NCBI GenBank assembly: GCA_003313425.1
Contig: NHZP01000002.1
Location: forward strand, 2,232,001-2,296,000
Direction: 5' to 3'
Source of the DNA: Pseudopyrenochaeta lycopersici
Taxonomy: Eukaryota; Ascomycota; Dothideomycetes; Pleosporales; Pseudopyrenochaetaceae
Length of the DNA: 64,000 bases
Shown: positions 24,638 through 35,644 of the stretch, one piece after another
Layout: every line of letters begins with the position of its first letter
Position numbering within the stretch: the stretch's first letter is position 1
The notes under the pieces: generated by a model
The model's input: the letters and a program-made list of their open reading frames with translations, nothing else
Told to the model about the DNA's origin: nothing
Databases searched by the model: none
Position numbers and translations under genes: made by a program

Positions 24638-25743
24638 AACATTGCCATTCCCGCTCTTGTCCGGTGGCAGTAGAACAAGTTTAGCATGTAGATGTTAAGA
24701 AGCATCTGTCGTATAGGCAAACAATATTCACATTGTGTACAGTCAATTGGTCATTCTTTACACATATTTTCCCTCCTATAGCCCAGGGTAACGCTGGAGC
24801 GGATCCTCGACAGCGCCCAATCCTGTGTTAATCATATTTGTTTGGTTTTTCTGTACTTCAAAAGTAGTAGACTTCCTAGAATTTTTACTTCTCTATATAA
24901 ATATAATTCAGAAAATTGCTCGTATAATATTATATAATAGCTCTTATTTATTATTCCTAAAATCTAGGGATGCAGAGAGGGCATTTTCGGGGAGAACCGA
25001 ATTATACAGCGCGGCCAGGCCCGCCAAAAGGTGCCCCTTTGCCTTCTCACGCAGTGCTGGCGGCCGAAACTTAAAGACCAAAGTCCGCGATCATTTGGTC
25101 GACGGTAGGGTGCCTGTACTTCGACTTGAGCGGCGAGAGGGGCTCAGCTACTCCCTGTTAGCGGGGCCGAGAGATAAGCACAAGGGTTGTCGTGCATTCA
25201 GCTTCTTTTCGAACATGACGAAGCGAGGTCGTGCATGAATAAGTTGATGGTGCGTGGTACTGTCCGAGGTGACAGATTCGTGGGATAATATAAAGCTTAT
25301 CTAGCTTGCACGAGTTGACTTGCCTGGTCTATTCAGCAGGTGTCCAAGGATTTCATGAAGCTTGTGGAACACTGAGTCATTTCTAGACCTTTTAGAGTGG
25401 GACGAATCGTAGTGAGGTCCCAAGATGTACTTGAACTCTTAGACAGAATATTCTTTCAAGGAATGCGGAGCCCTGTGCGACTACGTAGAGAGACTAGCGG
25501 GTTTAGGATGCATGGAAGTGCCGAGAAAAAAAACACTCTTGTGTCCGTGGGTGACGACAACACCAGAACCAATTAGTTGTCTATCACTATCAATTTGAGC
25601 TAAGAAAGACAATCATAGGATGGCACGATAATCGCTGTTTCGGAAAAACAGGTTCGAACAGCTATAGCTAGTACAACTGCTTTACTAAACGACAATGGAA
25701 AGCTTCATCTACTTGAAATTAGTCTTACGATTGAGAAACTATA
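24638..25743. other. AT-rich flank of the transposon, with a possible transposase fragment
   Basis: Between the HET gene and the left inverted repeat. From 24840 to 24970 it is very AT-rich. A plus-strand frame around 24960-25240 begins with SRDAERAFSG, which recalls the C-terminal dimerisation end of hAT transposases ([SP].ER.FS), but the rest does not align convincingly. Nothing else is seen. The TA next to the element is at 25742-25743. Confidence 0.35.
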
Positions 25744-25787
25744 ACGTGTTCAACCACTCGCTCGGCAACACCACTCGCTCGGCCACC
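25744..25787 (+). repeat. Left terminal inverted repeat of the Fot1-like element
   Basis: Starts ACGTGTTCAACC and ends GGCCACC. The core ACCACTCGCTCGGC occurs twice, 17 bp apart. It is the inverted copy of 35599-35642 with a single mismatch at its 31st base. Confidence 0.93.
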
Positions 25788-25799
25788 TCATCAAAACAG

Positions 25800-27178
25800 G
25801 AGGATCTTAACGCATGATAATGCGACAACCACGCGGTAAGTTTACTAGTAAATATAGTAGTATTGCTCTCTATCTTTGTTTACACGAAGTCCAATTGTAA
25901 CCTTGAGTTCCGCATTTAGTGCAGGTTAGTAGTGCTCGTTACTAAGGCCGAGAAGCCTCCTCCTCTACCCTCAAGTTTAACGCTATTTCAGTAGCTACAG
26001 CTAACGCGCGACCTGCCTTAACCTGTAAGGCACCTCTAGCTATAATATATTATTACTATTTATCCTTCCTACATTATAAACGCATATTTAAGGCACAAAG
26101 TTTACTATTTTCCTTTACTAAGATTATAGCTAAGTTTATAGCTAGCTAACAGCCTTTAATAAGCTGCGCGAGAGCCTTACTTAAGGGGCTCTATAATTAA
26201 CGTTAAAGGAGCTTATATATAAGGTGAGCCTGTTAATTAAGTTAATTAGTAGTGTAAGGCGTTTCTGTTATCTAAACAGCCTCAGCTATAGCTGCTATCT
26301 ATAGAGGAGACAGTGTACAGATAACTGTTAGCGTTAATAGGACACGTTTAGGATAGAACAGGACTAAGCCTGTCGCCTAAAAGCCTACAAGGATATTTAA
26401 GGTTAAGAAAATAGTTAAACGTATACGTAGATATATATAAAGAAATTCGTCCTTATTAATAAACTACACTTATTAGCGCGTAAGCTTATCTATTACGTAT
26501 CTGTACGCTATCTTAAAAGGTAAGAAGTAACTAATATTAAGAGGCTATAGCTTATAGGACGTGTAAGGAGGTATATAGAGGGTAATTATATTCCTCTCTA
26601 CGTAGTAAGTATTAAACGTAGGTGTCGCGTAGCTACTGTAGCTGTCTAGTATTAGAAGGCGATAGCCTCCTATAGTACGTAAGGCTATATACAGGTTAAA
26701 ATGCTTTAACTAGTTAAGGCTAAGGTTATTAGTTATCTATCTATTATTACTTATACTAATACTCTAGTCGCTAGGCAGCTGTAGCTTAGGACTATACTAC
26801 GACGCCTAGTAGACTTTACCCTTAAAGATAATAAAGGGAGGCAGTATAAAGCCTACAGCGCTCACATACTTAATTATTATCGTCTAGTTATAATTACTAG
26901 GCTAAATAACAGTTACTTATCTAATAGTATTAGAGCTAGTAACTACTTTTAATGTTAAGGCAATACCTATTATAAACCTAGTCTTATTAAAGTTATAGGT
27001 ATCCTTAGTAACTATCCTATACGTCTAAATTGTGTCCCTTATAAGACTATACTAGGCGTTTATCTTTACAGGATCCTTATATTTTACGCGCTGTAAGTAG
27101 AATTTACAGTTCTACTTTATCTAAAGCTCTAACTAAGCCTTAATAAAATAAGAGACCTAGTTCTTACTAAGAGAAGGT
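25800..27178 (-). pseudogene. Fot1/pogo-type transposase remnant (C-terminal and DDE part)
   Basis: The reverse strand, read through stops, shows the pogo/Fot1 pattern around 26950-27060: a segment like AWYSLIRDTI followed by DTYNFNKTRFIIGIA, corresponding to the conserved N-F-D-E-x-G-F block. The first catalytic Asp now reads Asn (GAT to AAT on the coding strand), a RIP-type change. Downstream, GFILPPFIIFKGK matches the usual segment with P-P-F-I-I-F-x-G-K. The N-terminal part lies at 35235-35598 beyond the LTR insertion. Not functional. Confidence 0.75.
27174..27178. repeat. Target-site duplication AAGGT (left copy) of the LTR element
   Basis: AAGGT directly precedes the left LTR and recurs exactly at 35230-35234 directly after the right LTR. 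This 5-bp duplication is typical of Gypsy integrases and shows that the LTR element landed inside the Fot1-like element. Confidence 0.92.
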
Positions 27179-27517
27179 TGTAAGGCAGTCAACACGCACA
27201 GTTGGGACGGTCTTAGTTGAAGAAACTCAATTTAAAAGGAAATGGACAAAATAGCAGATACCTCTCACCTTCGGGGGAGAGGTGCTGCCTATATACATGA
27301 GCTAGAGCAGGCTAGTCCCGATCCAGTTACCTAGCTTGGTGAAAGGTAAGAGGTAACAGTTACCTTTTACCTGCGTCTAGTAACTTGGCAGGATCGTTAC
27401 CTTTCACCTGCGTCTAGTAACTTGGCAGGATCGTTACCTTTCACCTGCGTCTAGTAACTTGGAAGGATTGAACCCTTTCACCTGCGTCTAGTAACCTGAA
27501 AGGATTGAACTCTGACA
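27179..27517 (-). repeat. LTR, left copy (3' LTR of the minus-strand element)
   Basis: Begins TGTAAGGCAG and ends CTGACA. It differs from the right copy at six positions, five of them between CA/TG and TA. It carries the tandem array at 27359-27506. Confidence 0.95.
27359..27506. repeat. Four copies of a 37-bp tandem repeat within the LTR
   Basis: Units contain CACCTGCGTCTAGTAAC and follow one another at 37-bp spacing, the last two slightly diverged (GGAAGGATTGAA). The same array occurs in the right LTR from 35071. In element orientation it lies near the start of the LTR, in the U3 position, so it may have served as an enhancer-like promoter array. Confidence 0.88.
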
Positions 27518-28049
27518 CGACCCCCCCCTTCAAAATAGTGAGGGCCTCTGAACTGAGAGACAAAAATTTGAGATAAAACATAAGAAAACCGTTCACCGCT
27601 AAGTCCCTCTAACTCGGTGAATCCGGCAATAGGCTTTGTATGGCGCTGCGCATGTCTAAACGGTTTCCCATACAAAATCGCCGAGCTCTAAGGTGTTTTC
27701 TAATACTTCTACCCTGCGACGCGAAAACAGAACCTAAAGACCTTTGTACGATACATATGGGAGTAACCTAGGTCCCTAGACGTGGCGCGCAAAGCGAGGC
27801 GCACTGCGCAGAGTAAGGGCGAAGGCGAGTAATCTTGAGGCTATAGATGCGCGAATTGAGGCTAGAGGCGCGCAAATCGAGGCAAATTGAGGCGCGCCAA
27901 CTTAAGCAAAACTGTTTAGATACCTTCGTCGCTGCTGACATACTCTTCTGCAGCTAGCCTATCCTCGTTGATTGGTGACTAATTTAGAGGCATGCGATAA
28001 GTAGGTAGCTTAGGCTTATTAGGCTGTTGCTAATAAAACAGATAAGCGT

Positions 28050-29300
28050 TATAGTTGTTAGGGTACTTAGTTACCAGGTGCTAGGTAGGTTTCAGGTATC
28101 TAGTCCATTTAATTAGGTACTACCACTCGCGCTTTTAGCGGCCTTTAACGCTAGTTTGCTAGTAATTAAGAAAATCGTTAATAAGCTACTCGTCTTAAAC
28201 CTTACTATTAGGATTAATTACCTTAACAGCTACTAGCTAAGCTGGCGCTTAATCTAGAAGCCCTTTCAAGGGCGCAGGCTAAAGAAGCTTAGGGTAAAAC
28301 ACAGGAAAAACTCTGCTGCCTAACATGTCTAGTAGAAGGTCTAATTAATACGCCCAGCTATTATGCACGACTCTTATAACGCTGTAAGGCCCTACCTACT
28401 TAAGGTCTAGCTTCTTTAATTCTTATTTAGTAGACTAATTAATTATATTAACTATAACTTAGTCTCTAACAGCGTACTTTAGCACTAATTAGCGAGAGGT
28501 GTTAGCGTAGTAAGCTTATTCTTATTAAGCCTATAGCATTTATTCTTATAAATAAGCGACTAGGTCCGCGTAGGTGTTTATAAGCTCGTCTACCTAGATT
28601 TTATTACTAGCTGCGGCGCTACTAAGCTTTTTATTACAGTTTTCTCCTAGGTGTATGCTACTGCGAGGGTGATATCTAAGATCTACAAAGAATAGCGTTA
28701 TGCCTGTAGAGGCGTTAACTGTATTATTGGCCTGAAACTCAGCAACGTAAAGCTAGGTAGCCTAGTTAGTTTGCGCGTAGTTAATATACTAACAAAGATA
28801 AATTTCTAAGGCTTAATTTACCCGCTTAGTCTGCCTGTCTAATTTAGGGTAATAGGCTGTTAACAAGCGCTGTTAGATACGTAGTCGCTTATAGACCCGC
28901 CTCTAAAACTAACTAATAAAATTTAAACTGCAGTTAGAGATAATACTAAGGGGAATGCTATATAATTTAAATACCTCTATAAAGCACCTAGCGGCTTTAG
29001 CTACAGTACAGCTATACGTAGGGAAAAAATACTATCTTTTTATAAGGCAGTCTATAATAACAAGGATATTCTTAAAAGTACAGCTATCTAGCTAAGAGGC
29101 AGGTAAATCTTAAATAAAATTAACTAAAATTTCTGTCCAGCGTCTATAAGGCACTAGTAGTAGCCGCAAGTAACTATGCTTGCCGTCCTAAGGGCTTTTT
29201 ATTCAGCGATAAGTAGCGCACGCGTCGTAATACTGTTTAATTAACAGGTGCATCTTTAGCTAGTAATACTGTAAGTATATAAGGAAGAACGTGTTGCGAG
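28050..29300 (-). pseudogene. Gypsy integrase and chromodomain remnant
   Basis: Minus-strand translation through stops gives an integrase core start near 29100-29200 (YRRWTEILVNFI, corresponding to the usual W-x-x-I-x-x-D-F-I) and ILVIIDCLIKR. At 28060-28150 it gives EW-YLIKWTRYLKPT, where the gap is a stop codon; this matches the chromodomain pattern EYLVKWxGY. Chromodomains direct integration to heterochromatin. Confidence 0.75.
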
Positions 29301-30559
29301 GGCCCTTATAACTAGTAATTTAATAGTTGTAACACAACTCTATAATGCGTCGGCGTAACTGTAGGTTAGGAGGCACGTAAAGCCTAGTCTTGTCTATCCA
29401 CAGGCGTTAGGAAGCTCCTTTACCTGTGCTTAACAGGTCTGCAGCAGAGAAATAGTAGCTATTCTTATAAAACTATAATAGTAATTTAGCAGTTTCTATG
29501 TTAATAGCTTTAAAGGCCTTTTTGGCTATAGCGTTGTCAGCGTACGCGGCGTCTAGGATTTCTTCTGTTAACTAATAGTCGTCCTCGTAACAGGGTAGCG
29601 AAGGATCTATTATACTATTAATAGGCGTAGGATTATTATTATTATTATTAAATTCTACAGGAAAGTCTGTTTTATAAGCGCGGGTAAAGCAAAATTGCAC
29701 TACCTTAGCTTATTCCTAGGACATTTAGTCTAGGGACTTAGGTTAACTAAGGGCTAAGGCGCGCAAGGCTGTTATAACTGCTAGTTGCATGCCTAGGGAG
29801 AGTACTTAGGGTCTAAGAATAGTAGCCCGTGTACTGTAACAAGGGTCTTCTGCGTCTGTTAGGGTATCCTGAGGTTAATAGCTTAAAGCGTCCGCTTTAC
29901 TGTTAGTTTCCCTAGGGGCATAGATAATCTTAAAGTTAAACTAGCTAAGAAATAAGAACTACTATACTTACTGTTAGCTAAGTTTTTTAGTTATTATAAA
30001 CTATTCTAGGTTCTTATAGTCTGTTATCACCTGTATTAGTTAAGAAGAGCCTATAAGTTTAGGCTCCTATTCCTTAAATACCTATATAATTACTATAAGT
30101 TTAAGATTATAGATATTATAGTTATACTCTACTAGGGAGTGTTTCTTTAAAAAGAAAGTAACAGGTTATAGGACGTCCTTATTATTATATTACTTTATAA
30201 CCCCGCCTAATGCCTATCCTAACGCATTAGTAAAGATGTAGATTTACTTAGCAGGATTAAAATACTTTAATACTACGCCTACACGAAATACTACTTTAAG
30301 AGCCTTAAAAGCTTTTACTTCCTCCTCTCTCTATATAATTAGCTTATAACGAACCTTCTTATAGGCGGGTTTATTAGGATTACTACTTTTCTTTTCTACG
30401 ACAGTAGCCTTAATAAGGCGTGTAAGCAGTAATGCTATCTTTAAGTAGCCTTTAATAAAGCGCTAGGAGAAGCTAGTATACCTAAGGAAAGCGAGCATAT
30501 CTTAGGCAGTCTTTAGTATTTCCTATTACTATATAGCCTTAATCTTCTTAGGGTTAATT

Positions 30560-31110
30560 TTAACGCCCTTATTCGTAATTATTATACCTAGGAACTTAAT
30601 ATAGTCTGTGTAAAATTCTAATTTACGCAGGTCTACATAGAACCCTTTTTCTTTAAGGCGCGTAAGCACCTTTTTAACATGCTCTATGTAGGCTTCTACT
30701 AATTCTAAGAAAACTAAGATATTATCTAGATAGGCAGTATAAAACTTATTAAGGTACTTAAAAAGAGCGCTATTAATTACCCTTTAAAACGTAGCTAGAG
30801 CATTACAGAGGCCTATAGGCATCACGCAGTATTAATAAGTGCCCTAACGCGTAGAGAAAGTAGTAAGCTACTCTAAACTAGGCTTTATACAAATTTAATA
30901 AAAAGCGTGCATAATATTAAATTTAGAAAAGATAACAGCTTTATTAAGCTTAGCTAAAGTCTTGCAGAAGAAAGGAATTAGGTATTAATCCTTAACAGAG
31001 GCTTTATTAAGGTCTTAATAATCTACGTAGACTTAGATACTACTACTAGGTTTAGTAATAATAAGTAAGTTATTTCGTGCAGTAGAGGGTCCCTAGAAGA
31101 TAAAATCTTA
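30560..31110 (-). pseudogene. Gypsy reverse transcriptase remnant
   Basis: Read on the minus strand through stops, it shows DLNKASVKD, SKFNIMHAFY, VMPIGLCNALATF and the catalytic-box segment TAYLDNILVFLE. The second Asp of YLDD reads Asn, a G-to-A change of RIP type, so the polymerase is inactive on that ground alone. GIIITNKGVKINPKK follows, as in other fungal Gypsy pol genes. Confidence 0.85.
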
Positions 31111-32279
31111 GGCCTCTATCTCCTAAACATATTACTTAATAGCTTTAAACTATTTACTAGAAAATAGTCTTACTTAATAATTAGGCACCTTAGCTCCTAG
31201 CTTAAGCTTAATCTTATAGTTATGTTCTAAGTAATCTAGGAGCTTAGCCGCAGCTGCTTTATTAAACACAGGAATAATTAAGGCATATTCCTTAAGCAGG
31301 TGCAGAGGCAGGATGTCTCTTAATAAGACTTCCTTAGGAGGGTCAAAGAACTTATTATAGTCTTTTTATACTACTACGCAACAGATTTTTTATAACGCTC
31401 CTAGTAGTAAGCGCTAAACTATTATAAATAGAGGGTAGTTTTTTAGTTTAGTAAACGCCCGAATAGCTTATAGCGAGACAACCTTAATACCTACTACAGG
31501 TTCAGTTTGCTAGTGTAGTACTTAGTGTTTATTATCTGGCTTTGCTAGGGCTGCGGTATCTAACTTTACCTATTATTAGCTAGTCTTACCTTCATTCCTG
31601 CTATCTATAGAGGAACTAGGCTGTGTAGAGGCGTTAGGCGTAGCTCGCTTACAGACGACTCATAGTGTATACAAGTATTACTAGTATTCTGTTTAGCAGT
31701 ATGCGTCAGGGAATTTAATTATACCTTAATAGTAATTAAAGTATAGTGCGTGTAGTTTCCTCTAGCAGAATCCTAACACTAGGTTAAAGGCCCTATACTA
31801 GTTAAGAATATAGGCGGAAGTATACTTAAAGTAGGAATTAATTTTTATATAGAATTTAACCTTATAAGTAATAGATTCTAAAGTAACGCCTTTATATCCT
31901 TTACATATAATAGGCGTAATAAGAGGAATTAGTTAAAACCCCTAGGTGAGCTAGAGGAACTGCTGTAAGATAAAGTTTACATCTACTCTGTTGTCTGCCA
32001 ATATCTAGGCGACGTAGGGGGCGTTTTCTTATTATCTAATCATGCTTAAGAAAGCGAACTAGTCCAGGCTGTCTAGACACAGCTTATCTTTCCAGACAGC
32101 CTACGTGCGTCGCAGGAGTGCCTGCGCTACAGGCTTGTATATACTGCCCTAGTAAGTAGTAGCTAGCACAGTTTCCTAAGACTAATTATTAACCCTAGAT
32201 AAAGGACTTTTATCTAAGGTTACTCTTCCCCTAAATAAATAACGTCCTTAGCTTTATTACTATTACTGTTAGAGGCTTC

Positions 32280-34400
32280 TTTGTAGTTAGAGTTACTAGT
32301 CTCTAGGCTTACGTGCACGTAACAATTAGTGGCTAGGTTACCGCGCGGATTTCCTTAATACTAGTTACGGCTAGGGTCCGCGTTGTAAGGCTTAGGACTG
32401 TTAGCTAGCTTATAGTCACCTATTCTATTATCTTTAAACAATAGACGTAGGCCTAGAGCAGGCTCACTAGCTTTCTTAATAGGCTTATCCGCCGCTGTCC
32501 TTAGAACAAATTTACGAGGCGGTGCCAGGCTTAGTCTAGCTAGCGCGTTACGCCCCTTCGTTCAATTAGCGAGATACTAAGGCAATTACCAGAGGTCGTA
32601 GCTCTGACATGCATTATTAATTATATTATAAAGAGATTGGAAGTTAGCAGTAGTATAGACAGCGGGCGCGCTGCTAAGGCTCTGTTAGAGATAGCCTAGA
32701 AGCTTAGCCCAAAGCTTATACGCTTAAGTTATAGTAATCTATCTAAGCTAAGTAGCGATAGCGTTAAACTCTGTCTAGAACAGAGCCTATGCTTTAACTG
32801 TAGTATAGTATTCTAGCAAGCCACGTTCTAGGAAGACTAAAGTATTATATTACTATTCCGCTGTAACGTAGTAGTTACAGTCGCTAAAGATAGAGTTAAG
32901 GATATAAAAATACTTAAAGTCGTCCTTATATTAATATAAAAACCTCTTAGGCTCTCGTAGTAAGGTTTAAGCAGAACTGCTAGTAGCTTAAAAGATAAAT
33001 TATACTCGCATGTTATTATATTACTAGTCTAACCTATTATTTTTAAAATAGTTAAGTATCTTTATAATCTACCTATAAAGATTAGGACCCCTAGAGTACA
33101 CTAGAGGCACCTAAATTTGCTTATTCTTTATAGATAAGAACTAATATAACCCCTTAATCTTATAGTAGAGCTTAGTTAGATAAGGGCTTAGCGTTACTAT
33201 ATTACCTAAGGATGTTTAGTATTCGTAAGTAAGAGGAAGGTTAGTTAAGAGCAGAACACGCTAAGGAGAACTAAACTTATTAAGAATACTGCCCGCTGCG
33301 TTACCTTATAGGAGGATTCGTATAGGCGTACTTATTCCTCTTAGCAGAGGCTTATTTGTAGCTCTTAGGGCTGGCTGTAATAGAGTAAGTCTAGTAAGGC
33401 CTAAAACTTTAGGAGAGCTAGATAACAGCTAGTCGCGCAACGCGGAGTCACGCTTGTTCTTAATTTCTTATAATAAACCTTCTAAGGTCTTATAGTTAGC
33501 GACGAGCTTATTCTACTACTTGCTAAGCTTATTATATTCTTTAACTAGCTTATCCTTTTATTAAGTAAAGCTGCGTTATTATTTAGTTAGTTCCTGCTTT
33601 AGAGTAGAAGCGTTAAGGTAGTATATCTCTAATAACTTCTTATCCTTATTAAGAGCATGCAGGGCACACCTAAATAGTGTTATTAGGCGTGTAAGTTGCG
33701 TAGGCTTAAGGCTTAAGAACTTACTAGGGTAGTTCTTTATAAGCTAGATACTTAAGAGTGCTAATTACTAAATAGAAGCAGGTAGACTTAAGCTTGCAGA
33801 TAGTAGCAAACCTAGAAGGCTACCTAGAGGAAGATAGTTATTAAAGTCCTTAGAGAGACCTAGATTAGTAGCTTCCTTACGTAGCTGCATCTAATAAGCT
33901 CTCTTAGCACGCTGTATCGTATCGCGAGAGAAGGAATGTAGGTTAACTTCCTTAGTTAATAAGTTAGCACAGGAGCTTGTTAGCGTAAATTTAGGGTACT
34001 CTACGTCTTTAATAACAGGGTTTTCTAAGATAACTAGTTCTGAATCCTCTATAGCCTTATTCTTGTTCTTCTTTTAGCGTTAACAAGCCTTTTCTCTAAG
34101 TTAATTACAAGCCGCCTGTGTTTTAGCTAACGCGTTGTCTTTCTAATAGGCTTAAAATTTAGGCTGCTGGCTAGAGGACCCTTTATTATAAGAGCTGTCT
34201 GCTATTAGGCTAAACAAAGAAGGTTAGATAGAAGTAAGAGTAGCTATAGCAGTAAAAGTAAAAGTTAAAGTAAAACTAGAGGGAATCCTTAAGCTTTAGT
34301 AAGCAGACTTAAGATTTAACTATTAGTTAAGTAGTGTTATTAGTTAGGTAAGGTTACTAGGACTAGGATAAATACTTAAGAGTATCGTGCACAGGCTAAG
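32280..34400 (-). pseudogene. Gag/protease part of the Gypsy element
   Basis: By position, between the 5' LTR at 34891 and reverse transcriptase, this is the gag region. A stretch GNLATNC near 32300-32340 on the minus strand recalls the end of a CCHC zinc knuckle, but no complete gag domain survives. Confidence 0.45.
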
Positions 34401-34890
34401 TTTAGAGAATTACCCGATTAGGAAGTTTTAGAGGGTAAATACGTGCTTAAGGCGGCACGTGCGCGTAATTAAAATACACGCACAGACTATAGTATGTAAA
34501 AGTAGGAATAATCCCTAGAGTATTCCTATTTAAGGAAGAGAATAATAGGACGTGTCTTATTAATAATAATCCTAGCGTTTAGGTAGCGTAAAGCGCAGGT
34601 ACTAAGGTGCGAAACAGGTTACTAGTAAGAAAACCTAGCAAATTTTAGGCTATTCTAAAGCTTAACTAAGGGGGAATAGCTTATAAAATTTTAGCTAAAC
34701 TGGTAGCAGAGGATAGCACTGTAAATTAACTATCGTGCGAGGGCTATCCTAAAGCTTAACTAAGGGGGGATAGGATCTAGTCCTAGTACGTTAGTACCAC
34801 CTTACTGTTAAACTCACCTAAGAGGTAATAGCTTAAGTAACTATATATCAACCACGGAGAGGAGCCAAAGCGCTGTATGATCTGCTATTA

Positions 34891-35229
34891 TGTAAGGCAG
34901 TTAACACGCACAGTTAGGACGGTCTTAGTTGAAGAAACTCAATTTAAAAGGAAATAGATAAAATAGCAGATACCTCTCACCTTCGGGGGAGAGGTGCTGC
35001 CTATATACATGAGCTAGAGCAGGCTAGTCCCGATCCAGTTACCTAGCTTGGTGAAAGGTAAGAGGTAACAGTTACCTTTCACCTGCGTCTAGTAACTTGG
35101 CAGGATCGTTACCTTTCACCTGCGTCTAGTAACTTGGCAGGATCGTTACCTTTCACCTGCGTCTAGTAACTTGGAAGGATTGAACCCTTTCACCTGCGTC
35201 TAGTAACCTGAAAGGATTGAACCCTGACA
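34891..35229 (-). repeat. LTR, right copy (5' LTR of the minus-strand element)
   Basis: 339 bp, collinear with 27179-27517 including the 37-bp tandem array. It is followed by AAGGT (35230-35234). Confidence 0.95.
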
Positions 35230-35234
35230 AAGGT

Positions 35235-35598
35235 AGAGGAGGCTGCTAGCCTCGTGCAGTAAGAAGGGCGCCTCCTATCTAACGTACGTTAATAATATAA
35301 GGCAGAAAGCCTCGTTAATTAAGCTCTAGTATCTATTAAATAAGGCTCTGTTCCTTAGTAGGCGATAGCTTACGTTTACGTGCGTTAATTGTTAGTAGAG
35401 GCAGGCGGCCTTTAATTCTGTCCTGCAGCGTTAATTAAGGAATACTAAATAGCTTCGCGGCCCTCTGCACGCTTATAATTTGTTTTAAATTAATTACCTA
35501 AGACGCAAGAAGGACACGGCCCTCCTTTTAAGCTATAGGAGGCTGTCGTTGCCTTGTCATGGTGGTTGTTTTGAGGCCAAGCGCGTTGGTATTAGTGG
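35235..35598 (-). pseudogene. N-terminal remnant of the Fot1-like transposase region
   Basis: Right-hand remainder of the outer element between the LTR insertion and the right inverted repeat. No intact frame survives and no HTH motif can be read with confidence; the assignment rests on position. Confidence 0.5.
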
Positions 35599-35642
35599 GG
35601 TGGCCGAGCGACTGGTGTTGCCGAGCGAGTGGTTGAACACGT
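35599..35642 (-). repeat. Right terminal inverted repeat of the Fot1-like element
   Basis: Reverse complement of the left repeat with one mismatch. It ends GGTTGAACACGT, followed by the TA duplication at 35643-35644. Confidence 0.93.
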
Positions 35643-35644
35643 TA

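Larger units (their letters stand above)
27179..35229 (-). mobile_element. Chromodomain-type Ty3/Gypsy LTR retrotransposon, RIP-degraded
   Basis: 8051 bp with two 339-bp LTRs starting TG and ending CA, flanked by AAGGT. The internal part is coded on the minus strand: right to left it shows gag-like sequence, reverse transcriptase near 30.6-31.1 kb, integrase near 28.8-29.3 kb and a chromodomain near 28.1 kb. This is the Gypsy order with the chromovirus hallmark. A polypurine tract (GAAGGGGGGGGTCG on the minus strand) lies against the left LTR, confirming that it is the 3' LTR. Stops occur throughout every frame, so it is dead. Confidence 0.92.
25744..35642 (-). mobile_element. Fot1/pogo-like DNA transposon, split by an LTR retrotransposon
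   Basis: Bounded by 44-bp terminal inverted repeats (25744-25787 and 35599-35642) that differ at one position. Each is flanked by TA (25742-25743 and 35643-35644), the target duplication of the Tc1/mariner superfamily. Without the nested LTR element and its 5-bp duplication the length is about 1.84 kb, which fits Fot1-class elements (about 1.9 kb, 44-bp repeats). The minus strand left of the insertion encodes a transposase remnant. AT bias and stops in all frames indicate inactivation by RIP. Confidence 0.88.

Noticed and set aside
25744..35642. Idea that the 10-kb element is a Starship-like cargo transposon
   Set aside because: No tyrosine-recombinase captain gene and no cargo genes; the size is fully explained by an LTR element inside a 1.84-kb transposon.
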